From Spongilla lacustris (taxonomy: Eukaryota > Porifera > Demospongiae > Spongillida > Spongillidae): DNA of 64,000 nucleotides. Shown in pieces: positions 21,492-30,549 of this stretch. The DNA lies in assembly GCA_949361645.1 (NCBI GenBank), contig OX442436.1, positions 4,914,087 through 4,978,086 of the forward strand, given 5' to 3'. The notes below the pieces were generated by a model that was given only the letters and a program-made list of their open reading frames with translations, was not told where the DNA came from and searched no databases. The position numbers and the translations under genes were made by a program. Numbering within the stretch: the stretch's first letter is position 1; every line of letters starts with the position of its first letter.

Positions 21492-21774
21492 ACAAGATAT
21501 AAAAATTTAATTAAAATAAAATTGGTGATGTAGGATTTGTAGACAGCAATTGACTAAAAAGTAGGGAAACAAGGAATTACGGATATTATGCATTCATCAA
21601 ATTATAAATATTACATACCTACATTTAGCACAGAATTTCAGGCAGGTAATTTGTTAAATAATGTAGGTATGTAATATTTATAATTTAATGAATGCATAAT
21701 ATCCGTAATTCCTTGTTTCCCTAAATTGCTGTCTACAAATCCTACATCACCAATTTAAATTTTTATATCTTGTT
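21492..21774. mobile_element. AT-rich foldback MITE
   Basis: Arms 21492-21623 and 21661-21774 are inverted copies (ACAAGATATAAAAATTTA at the outer left), with two small insertions in the left arm (ATTAAAATAAA and GACTAAAAAGTA) and a 37-bp loop. No coding potential. Confidence 0.75.
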
Positions 21775-22560
21775 TCACTCCTTTTTTTTCCCTGGCGGGT
21801 TCCTACTTACATGTTGCATGCATGAGAGCAAACAAAGAAAGAAGGGCAATCTTGGAATATAATATAGTGCATCACATCACAGCAGTATAGGACTATTTGA
21901 TCTGCTCACTTGCTATCATCATTAAATATCACACAATAATAAAAAAATGTCTTTCTTTTAAACAGCTAAGTGGCATGTGAGCAACACCCAGTCTCTCAGC
22001 CAGGTTATTTTGAAAGGCGAGGGGACCCCTATAAAAGAAGTGGTAATGGAGGAGAGGAGGTATTAGTAGTGAAGGAACAACATTATATTACCCAGAGCGT
22101 CATGATATTTATGCCATTTCTAATGCCTAGCCTAACACGCTTTTCATTAAACCACTATGGATTACCAGCTACCAAAATTGGTTTATCAGGATCAACCGAA
22201 GCATAGCCCTCCCCCCCCCCACCGTCTTGAAACTATCCTCACATGATTCAAAGCCCTCTTCTCTTGACTGAAGGTACGCATGCGTTCTCCAAAGCCAGTA
22301 GCAAAGGCATCAGGATTAATCACCTTAAATGTCTGTCCTTGATGTGAGTATGTATATGATTAAAGCAATTGGCCATTCACACCAAAGATGCTTACCAGAT
22401 TGCTTGCCATTTTCATAAGTGGTGTGCAAAAGCACCAACAATGAGTACAGCACAGAATAGGTCTACCATCATGGCCAAACTGTATCCATGATATCCAGCT
22501 GTGTTGGGGCAAACAGGTGGAGAAGGAAGTGATTCGTGAAGGAGGGGAAGGAAGTGGAGA
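21775..22560. other. Intergenic, no gene recognised
   Basis: A 78-codon frame at 21970-22206 shows no domain. A short C run lies at about 22207. Nothing else is supported. Confidence 0.4.
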
Positions 22561-23110
22561 GGAAGAGGAGAGAGGAATGGAAGGGAAGGGAGAAGGGGGA
22601 TGGGAGGGGAAGGGAGGATGGGAGGGGAAGGGAGGATGGGAGGGGAAGGGAGGATGGGAGGTGAAGGAGGAGGGGAAGGGAGGATGGAAGGGGAAGGGAG
22701 GATGGGAGGTGAAGGGAGGATGGGAGGTGAAGGGAGGAGGGGAAGGGAGGATGGGAGGGGAAGGGAGGATGGGAGGGGAAGGGAGGATGGGAGGGGATGG
22801 GAGGGGAAGGGAGGATGGGAGGGGAAGGGAGGATGGGAGGGGAAGGGAGGATGGGAGGTGAAGGGAGGATGGGAGGGGAAGGGAGGATGGGAGGGGAAGG
22901 GAGGATGGGAGGGGAAGGGAGGATGGGAGGGGAAGGGAGGATGGGAAGTGAAGGGAGGATGGGAGGGGAAGGGAGGATGGGAGGTGAAGGGAGGATGGAG
23001 GTGAAGGGAGGATGGGAGGTGAAGGGAGGATGGGAGGTGAAGGGAGGATGGGAGGTGAAGGGAGGATGGGAGGTGAAGGGAGAATGGGACAGAGGATGGG
23101 ACGTGAAGGG
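22561..23110. repeat. Purine-rich 18-bp minisatellite
   Basis: About thirty copies of the unit GGATGGGAGGGGAAGGGA with GGTGAAGGGA variants give a strand almost free of pyrimidines, tapering into irregular GGGAAGGGAGA up to about 23240. The complementary strand gives ORFs of about 300 codons made of PSPPIL or PPFTS repeats, which I regard as repeat artefacts. Confidence 0.9.
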
Positions 23111-23589
23111 AGGGGGAAGGGAGAAGAGAAAGGGGGAGGAGGGGAATGGAGAAGGGAAGGGGGAGAGGGGAAGGGAGAAGGGTAGGGAGATAGGGGAAGG
23201 GATCGGAGAAGAGAGGATGAGACAGGAGGGAAGAGGACGAGCAAAGGAGGGGATAGCAAGCCCAACATCACACCTGTACAGATAACTCGTCAACATATCC
23301 GTGGGACATAGCACACACAAACATACACATACACCCACCCTTCCAGAGTGTTCCATGCACTCCTCATCCTAGTGGGATGGTGTTCCCTTTCCTCTTCTCC
23401 ATCTCCACCTAATAACATTGGCCAAGAACAGCTCACAACTGGCAGACACACATATTTGAATGAAAAGAATATACCTTCCCCTGAGCAGCAGTGCTTGTGG
23501 CCATGTCAAGAACAAAGCTTTGTAGCAACTACTATATGGGGTTAGTTCCAAGGATGCTCTGTCATGGGAGAGACATGAGTTATGGGGTT

Positions 23590-23886
23590 ACCAGTGCAGC
23601 TTGAATGAACATGCAGCACCTAGCTGATTTGCTCTGGTCAGTCTGGTGGGGACCACCAGTGGACACGCATTTGTGAAGGATATTCCCGTTAATAAAGTAG
23701 CAACCATGCACTGAACAGAACTCACTTATGAATGGTCGGACCATTCATAAGTGAGTTCTGTTCAGTGCATGGTTGCTACTTTATTAACGGGAATATCCTT
23801 CACAAATGCGTGTCCACTGGTGGTCCCCACCAGACTGACCAGAGCAAATCAGCTAGGTGCTGCATGTTCATTCAAGCTGCACTGGT
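23590..23886. repeat. Perfect 297-bp palindrome
   Basis: The 148-bp left arm (ACCAGTGCAGCTTGAATGAA...) and right arm are exact reverse complements around a single central base at 23738. No mismatch was found in a base-by-base comparison. No target duplication is obvious. It could be a recent foldback element or an assembly or cloning artefact. Confidence 0.85.
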
Positions 23887-23933
23887 CTACCAGCAGGCCA
23901 TCGGCCAGATTGCATAGCGTACTGAGCTTACAT

Positions 23934-23939
23934 GGGGGG

Positions 23940-23971
<32 letters not shown>
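23934..23971. repeat. Poly-G tract
   Basis: GGGGGG, one C, then about 31 G residues. It creates proline-only tails in frames on the other strand. Confidence 0.85.
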
Positions 23972-23972
<1 letters not shown>

Positions 23973-24084
23973 TGCAAATAACATTGTAAATCGCAGACGA
24001 CTTGCAAGAACACACGCAAAGGATATACCGTTCCCTTGCGCGCGAATAAACTTGGATATTGCACCCAAAAGATATACTCCTACC

Positions 24085-24370
24085 TCGTAGGATTTCTTTT
24101 CCTTTGGATTTGCCTGATATTGAGCTTGTTTGGAGGCTAAAATCAGTTCTCGATTTTGATCGTAGTAGGCCTTCACGCTCCTTCTTACGTTCCGGATCAA
24201 GCCAGTATTGCGCCTTCGTGCTATCCTTCTTACTTTCAAAATCGGCTTTGTAGCGCTTCCTGTCGCAAGCCTTCTTTGTTTCATGCGCTTCTTGAATACT
24301 GTCACGCTCCTCACATTCATCTTGCGACTCGTCAAAAAACAGCTTCTACTATTATTATGTCTGTACACAT
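24085..24370 (-). pseudogene. Relic encoding YY-NPE-KK type charged repeats
   Basis: On the minus strand one frame reads FFDESQDECEERDSIQEA, then KRYKADFESKKDSTKAQYW and LDPERKKERE; after a one-base shift it continues as AYYDQNRELILASKQAQYQ and ANPKEKK. This gives two copies of a roughly 28-residue charged repeat with Y-x-x-N/D-P-E-x-K-K spacing. Such repeats occur in large invertebrate proteins, often near mobile elements, but I cannot name a function. The frameshift suggests decay or an assembly error. Confidence 0.45.
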
Positions 24371-24378
24371 GTACGGGC

Positions 24379-25191
24379 TAGTCTCGTACCCAGACCCAGA
24401 TTTTCACAGTTGCGCGGATGGATTACATCACCGCTACGTGAAAAGTGGGTCTGGTAAAGTCCTATACTCATTTCTGTCCAGCTTCCCCAGAATGTTGGGG
24501 AACCAATCAGATTCGAGGTATGCGGTAATTGCATACCTCTGTTATAATCGTGCGATCAATTAGCAATTACCGACGCAAATGGAGTGAGCAATCGAATCCG
24601 CGTGCATACGTTTGGGGTACTCGAAGTTCAAAGAAGAGCAGCTAAGAAGCGTAGTACATGTTTTGAGTGGGCGCGATGCATTTGTCAGTTTTCCAACGGG
24701 CTACGGCGAGTCGTTATGTTACACCGTTCTACCGTTGGCTTTTGATGAACTAATATTGCACCAGAAGGTTCATCGCTTTAATTGTGTAGTTGGTGTGTGT
24801 ATAGTCTGCCTGAACCGTAGGAATACAAACTTCCAGCATCTGAGCACTCTAAGTGCCTCTTGATAAAAAAGCCCAAGGGACAGTAACCCTTTTGCATACT
24901 CTTGGACACGATCCAAGATCTTCCTGTGCTTATGTTTCTTTGTGGACTGTATTCTATGTCCACAAACGCACGCACAATGATGTCAGCAGCTGCTTTGACC
25001 CATCTATAGGTCATGTGTCGGATGATAATCAACACTCCACTCCATATATGGCATCATTATGCATTCCTCCCGACGTATTATATAATCACTGGACAGAAAT
25101 GAGTACAGGACTTTACCAGACCCACTTTTCACGTAGCGGTGATGTAATCCATCCGCGCAACTGTGAAAATCTGGGTCTGGGTACGAGACTA
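24379..25191. mobile_element. TIR DNA transposon with 103-bp termini and captured helicase fragment
   Basis: Terminal inverted repeats of about 103 bp (24379-24481 and 25089-25191) begin TAGTCTCGTACCCAGACC and end with the complement. If the outer TA is the target duplication, the transposon body runs 24381-25189. The 600-bp interior is not palindromic and includes a RecQ-like helicase fragment on the plus strand. A degraded terminus of the same family appears near 45440-45530. Superfamily cannot be fixed without a transposase. Confidence 0.75.
24612..24800 (+). pseudogene. RecQ-like helicase N-terminal fragment
   Basis: The frame reads FGYSKFKEEQLRSVVHVLSG (first residue inferred from the overlapping frame), then FVSFPTGYGESLCYTVLPL, matching helicase motifs 0 and I of RecQ-type ATP-dependent DNA helicases (FR..Q...I..L.G.D...PTG.GKS.CY..P). 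The Walker A lysine is replaced by Glu (GYGES). The similarity ends shortly after LAFDEL, without the following LISLM.DQ motif, so this is a fragment. It lies wholly within a TIR element, suggesting capture or decay of a once longer helicase gene. Confidence 0.7.
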
Positions 25192-25799
25192 TAATAGGGC
25201 CAGGGAGCTTTGGAATAGCACTTCAGTGGCTTTTGGCCATTACCTCCATATAAGGCATCAGAAGCTGATAAAATCTGTTGTGGGCTATGTGTTAACATAA
25301 CTAAGTTTGCTAAAGATCGAAATTGTGTTCAGTACAACTTAAAATAGGAAATTAATAGTACCAAACAAATTCGGCAGAAAGTTTCTAACTTATCTCCTAC
25401 AGTTCCTTTTGATAACCGCAAACATTACGCTTCAATCGTGACAAAGATACAATGCAATAAACCTCTTATCCGAGCGAATCTTATCTTATCAGATCCGGAA
25501 GAAGAAGAAGGAATCGTGTTTTCCCATGTTTTCAGGTTCTAGTGTGGGAACGAGTGAGCGTTATCTCTGTTGTCTGAGCTTTCTAAGCGTCGGCAGTTTT
25601 ACTACATTGTAGATAATCGTTGGCTGTATCCAAATACGCTCGCTAAATTCCAACTGATTCTACGGTGCATCGGCAATAATGGAATTTGGTGTTTTGCTAA
25701 TCGTATTCATGACACTTCAAATCCTACATAGGACCTACTAACGTAGGTCCCGATATGCATGGGTGACATGACATGAGATTTTGGCTAGGTGTTCAAAGT
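25192..25799. other. Intergenic, no gene recognised
   Basis: No convincing exon or repeat structure was seen on either strand. Confidence 0.4.
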
Positions 25800-25925
25800 C
25801 TGCATGCAGGGCGAGCTATAGCACTTCTGCATCCCATGGCCAACACCCATAAGTCTCGCGCGACTGCTATAGGTGACCATGCAGCCAAGTTCTAATCATT
25901 AATTTGGCATCATTGGAATTGTACG
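25800..25925 (-). pseudogene. Highly diverged relic of the local non-LTR element
   Basis: On the minus strand the fragments NDAK and ETYGCW..DAE appear in the same order and spacing as in the conserved C-terminal block (NDSKCAELGW...VETYGCWGTEA) of the retrotransposon at 35609. The nucleotide word CCAACACCCATA and a CATCATTGG end are also shared. Stops interrupt the frame. This is an old, strongly eroded copy. Confidence 0.5.
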
Positions 25926-27118
25926 TGCTTGCACACCTCAGCTGTAAGAGCTGCAGATCGATCCACTCATCACACTGCTTTCATTAAGGTACATACTTGA
26001 GTTAACATTAATATCAACATATAGACATGATAGTCAGATCAAATTAATTCCAACGAGGGATAAGGATTTCTAGTCTCATGCCCCATACCATTTCCCACTT
26101 CAAACTATAGCTAGGACTCACTCAAGTCAAGGCATGGGATCTGATGTGCAGAAAGCTAGGGCATGCAAAGATCTATTGTAGATAACAGCATGCGCAACCA
26201 CGTCACTTAAAAGCAGTGATGATTTCGGTGAGAACCCGCGCGTCACGTGAGAGTCATGTGAATTCTTTATGGAGGGCAAAACATTATTGAGACGTATGGT
26301 AAATCGTGATGGATCGGCAGATTTCAAGCGAATTAAAGGAGCGTTACAAACAAAAACTGGAGTCGGTGGGTGGGGCTGACACCAAGCGATGACCTTTTCA
26401 TGAGGGGTAATGGTCGTCGTTTCGGCGATGCTATGTCATTGTGGCAGCATAGATTGTATTATACTATCTATGGTGGCAGCGTATAGAGTATGGCAATATA
26501 TTTGGCTATTTTATCGATCGCCCGGGAACTTGAAGCCTACAACTAGTTTCAATCGGACTCTGTGAGGACTGTGTTTGTGGTGTGTTTCGGCCAAGGCAAC
26601 CAAAAGTGCAGACCAGGCCCACGAAGCGTGGATTAGGGCCTATTGCACGGTCATCTGGCTTGATCGTTGCCGACTGCACTAGTTAAGCTTATTTTTAAAA
26701 GAATGCACGGTGTACATGTCTACAGACCTATCTGTAATCGATAAGCTAGGTCCATACATGTAGCAAGTAGGCTTATAGCAATCGATCAGCAACAGACATC
26801 TTTGTCCTCCGTCTTGTAGGCCTATAGCTTTTGTAGGCTGTAGCCAAAGGCAAAGCAGGGCAGCATGACAGCACACATGCTCATCATCGTTGCTAAGACA
26901 TAAGCAGATCCAGCTATTGGTGCAGATGGGGTGGCTATTCCAGACATGGGGGCTGCATCCCTAACCTCCCATACTGATGATTTCTGTCTCTGTTGCGAGT
27001 CCTGCGTGAACTAGTAAACGGCCTTCTACAGCTGAAGCAGAGATAATATAAAGCACACCTCTTCTTTTCTTCTTTGCCCCTCTTTCGTCTGCCGCGCTTT
27101 CACTGCCATCATTTTTAC
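25926..27118. other. Intergenic, nothing recognised
   Basis: Open frames here are short and without domain features. Downstream exons of the neighbouring minus-strand THAP fragment were sought but none was convincing. Confidence 0.4.
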
Positions 27119-27441
27119 TTCCTCTTGCATGCCATCCTTGAAAGAGAATCGTGAAGGGACATAGCCACATCACTGCGTTCGTCAACAGGCTTGCCTACAA
27201 TAAAAACAAATGACTCCCTCACTCAATTGTGACTTCCTCACTCAATTGTGACTTCCACACTACTAACTAACATGACACAAAATGGTCGCCACAGATTCGC
27301 GAGTACTTCGAAGGCTGCCAATCCTCTCTACGGACCGCTTGAATCCACCTTCGTAGTCTGCCTTCATTTTTGAATGGAAACCGATAGAAACCTAGGCCCA
27401 AACGCTGACCGCCAAGATTTCTACAGCCAAAAGCACAACAC
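27119..27441 (-). CDS. THAP-domain zinc-finger gene fragment (two exons)
   Basis: Minus-strand exon 27441-27272 encodes nearly a complete THAP domain, a DNA-binding C2CH zinc finger: CCAFGCRNLGGQRLGLGFYR, then FPFKNEGRLRRWIQAVRRED, then WQPSKYSRICGDHFVS. The family hallmarks are visible: C-x4-C-type start, FYRFP, RRW, and C-x2-H followed by F. A GTTAGT donor joins it in phase 1 to exon 27194-27119, reading KPVDERSDVAMSLHDSL, which resembles the usual SGKPS..P..D segment after THAP domains. The second exon either ends at a stop (KRK, TAA) or uses a GTAAAA donor. The initiating exon was not found. THAP domains occur both in host chromatin proteins and in P-element transposases; which this is cannot be told here. 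Confidence 0.75.
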
Positions 27442-28220
27442 CTACATACATCAATTATTCATCGTTTAGGTCACGCGTTTCCAGGGAAACGACTTCTCAC
27501 CCACGGCTGTTTCAGGCCCATTCAACGTTGGACAATAAGACCTACGCCCTGAAATATTGAAACGATTACATCATCAAACATGACCTCAACAAGGACTTTG
27601 TATCTTCGAGCTATATAAGGACTGCACTTGTAGTCCCGCCATTTAAAAGCCATTTTAGCGTACACATACCATTTTTCTATCCTTCGTGTGAATTGCAAGG
27701 CACAACTCTGTACCGTCTGTTAGCTATAGCGCTCGCCACGAGAGTACCGCGATTAGATATCCTTCACAAAGATCGGAACACTAGACTACCGCCAATTTTC
27801 CTGGATGAAAACAAGACGTGGATAAATGGTGGAGAGCGGAGGCTACCTTGAAAGCCAAACAACTAAGTGCGGCCTGCAGAAATGACAGCGCTACAAGTCA
27901 TCAAACATAGGTGATTTGACTCATATTAAAAGTGATTTTTCATACCATGTATAGCATAGGTGATACATATTTGCGTCTTTTTGTTACTACTGGTATTGCT
28001 GCGATATTTTGTGATATTCCTACATTACACACTGGTAATACTGCAACTTTTCCTGTATTGATGCATATGTCCTTGGCTGCCGGTGCATTGAATTTGACAT
28101 GTATATGGATTTGCTCCTTGTTTTCCAAGGAGACCAAATCCAACATACCACTTATGTACCCAAGCAACATTGTGGTCGTCAAGAAAATGCATTAATACTG
28201 GGATAGTGGCTTTGGGAAAT

Positions 28221-28222
<2 letters not shown>
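27442..28222. other. Upstream region of THAP fragment, no firm gene
   Basis: TATATAAGG occurs at about 27612 on the plus strand and a CpG-containing stretch surrounds it, which might mark a promoter. A plus-strand frame at 27932-28195 has hydrophobic segments but no recognisable family. Confidence 0.35.
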
Positions 28223-28294
<72 letters not shown>

Positions 28295-28321
28295 TGTGTA
28301 TGTGTGTGTGTGCATGTGTGT

Positions 28322-28352
<31 letters not shown>
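28223..28352. repeat. (GT)n microsatellite
   Basis: About 130 bp of GT dinucleotides with a few TATG and CATG interruptions. Confidence 0.95.
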
Positions 28353-29626
28353 AATGTCTTATGACTTCTCTGTATGTGATGTCATCCTGTCAGTGATAAT
28401 CATGTGCACGTGCTCTTCCTTGTGTTGGACAGGTTCTAAGAACTTGTTGATGACATGCGTCTCAGGACATCTACCATCTCCTCTCCTCAGTAGAAGATGG
28501 TTTTCCTAGATGTCCCTGGAACAGGCTGCAATATATTGCCCGAGATGTTCAATCCCAAGGTGGAAGCAGGGTTATGATGCAGCTGTGCTGTGTCATAACA
28601 ACAGGGACACTGTACCTCTGCTGACACACTGTGCAGGGGCAGGTTGAGAACGTTCAGGCACAGAGATCTGACAAATTCAAAACAGCGCTTACAGCGGGTA
28701 GGGGGTAAATGATGTCAGTGTACTAGCACCACCATCTTTAGCTGTGTGAATGATATTGGATGGCCTTCCCACTTGCTGAGTGGATATGAAGTGTTCATAC
28801 CTTATATATGTATGAATTTAAATACATTTTAATTTGAATGCCATCATATTGGGTCCGGGTGCAAACATCTCACCATGCAAGATTAACTCCTATGTGTTTG
28901 CCACTGAAATGCAGTCACACATGGTACAGCTGCCTTTTAAAGGGAATCCTTGCAGGAGCTACAAAAGCTTTGTGGGTACACCATTGCATCCTCCTCAGTT
29001 CAAAATGCCATACTAAACACCTTCTGCAAGGCCTGAGTATATGCCTCACACTGTTATGTGGTGTCCTTTTAGTTTCCCCTTCAGTCATGCACCCTCTGCA
29101 GTGCAACTGACCTTGGTGGTGGTGGGAATCCATTCAACCTATACAACTCCGCATCATTATTCATAGAAAACAAGCAGACTGTTTAGGCCGAAAAGTGCCG
29201 GCCGCACTTAGTTAATGACATACACCTTTCACCTGAAGTGTTAACATTGCCTCTATGTCGAATTTAACAGAGGGAAAATTGGCGGCTCGATGCAACTCGC
29301 GCTTTTTTAACACATGCTCGAGATGACGTAACGGCGTATGCTTATGAAAACGAGGCCAGTGTATTATTGGAAAGCGTAGTATTAATAGTTCACATGTGTG
29401 TGTTATAGAGAAATGATTGCTGGTACTAATGCATCAGCGTATAATAGCACCAGGTGTAAGCTTCAAGCAAGCCATGCTGTTAAACATTGCATAGCGATAA
29501 TGAGGCTATCCGCCATCATTTGTAAATCATATACCGTAACGCTCTAATTATCAAACTAATTGTCCAGCTCGAAACAGCCGTGCACCGAAATCATCTATAG
29601 CCGGTTCAAAATGGAGATTGCGCAAA
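28353..29626. other. Intergenic, no gene recognised
   Basis: Only short frames are present. The words AACTAAGTGCGGCC and CCGCCAATTTTCC occur here (29199-29290) in inverted orientation to copies at 27792-27875, possibly traces of a diverged inverted-repeat element. Confidence 0.35.
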
Positions 29627-30328
29627 GAATAACTCAGTGGCGTAGCTACGGTAGGGCCTGGTAGGGCCTAGGCCCTACCAACCAAGGTGCTTAATAATAA
29701 AAATAATAACAATCACCCTCGAAGTAATTATTACTAGTATCCGCTCGATCTGGCATTACCGCGTACCGGTATATAATTTTAAAAATGAATATTAGTACTC
29801 ATCCGGATGTAATATCGGAAGAATGCGTAAACAGCTCCCTATTGATCTTAATCCAAAAGTCCAATCAGCTTGCCCTAAAGTATCAGATGATATTGAGCAC
29901 TCCATACAAAACGGCCTGTTACTAGTATACTGTTACAGTTTGTCGTCTGCTTGGCGGTTCTGACTTGTTTCCAAATGTGAACAGACCTTCACTTTAAGAA
30001 CTAGATTTTGTACTGTCTATACCGGCTCTATAAGCATGGTACATGTAGCTGCTGTGCTCACAGACAATCAGATTCAGTTCTATGTATCAATTCATGGAAT
30101 CAATATACAAATAATTCACAACTTTTAATCATCTGCACTGAAAAAAGCGTTGCTAGATGGGTATGGGGAGCTTCCAGCGCTCCCCATACCCCCCTAGCTG
30201 CATGAGCAGGAGAGGTGCCACCCTCCCGCACCCTCTCCGGGCTTTCTCAACTTCAGAAAAATCCTGCAATCTAGCTGCCAGTGTGTGCCCTACCATACAT
30301 ATTATCCTGGCTACACCACTGAATAACT
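29627..30328. mobile_element. Non-autonomous hAT-type element
   Basis: The body (29635-30320) has termini CAGTGGCGTAGC and GCTACACCACT, typical of hAT elements, and is flanked by an exact 8-bp duplication, GAATAACT (29627-29634 and 30321-30328). The left end carries tandem GGTAGGGCCTGGTAGGGCC words, and the interior near 30159-30192 holds a GGGTATGGGGAGC hairpin. No transposase is encoded, so it is a MITE-like derivative. Confidence 0.85.
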
Positions 30329-30390
30329 GAGAGCCAAGCAGCTGCTTCTGGTGAAGACCTTGCAAAAGTTGCAATTGTCAAGTAACTCTC

Positions 30391-30463
30391 CTAGCTTGTC
30401 TGGCAAAATTGAAGATCACTATCAGTAGCTATAGTGATCTTCAAATTTTGCCAGACAAGCTAG
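30391..30463. repeat. Short near-perfect hairpin
   Basis: CTAGCTTGTCTGGCAAAATT and its continuation to 30422 pair with 30431-30463, with one bulged A and an 8-nt loop. It could be a small foldback remnant. A precursor-RNA role is conceivable but unsupported. Confidence 0.6.
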
Positions 30464-30489
30464 ATCTCACAACACCAATTGCAAAATGA

Positions 30490-30511
30490 TCCAATACCAG
30501 TGCCGTTGAGA

Positions 30512-30549
<38 letters not shown>

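Noticed and set aside
22561..23110. CRISPR-like array
   Set aside because: The units are contiguous without unique spacers and the context is eukaryotic; this is a minisatellite.
22360..23356. Overlapping minus-strand ORFs of about 300 codons rich in Pro/Ser/Leu
   Set aside because: They translate the purine minisatellite in several frames at once; composition and period follow the 18-bp unit, with no start context or domain.
28025..28364. ORFs of repeated His-Thr or Cys-Val
   Set aside because: Direct translations of a (GT)n microsatellite.
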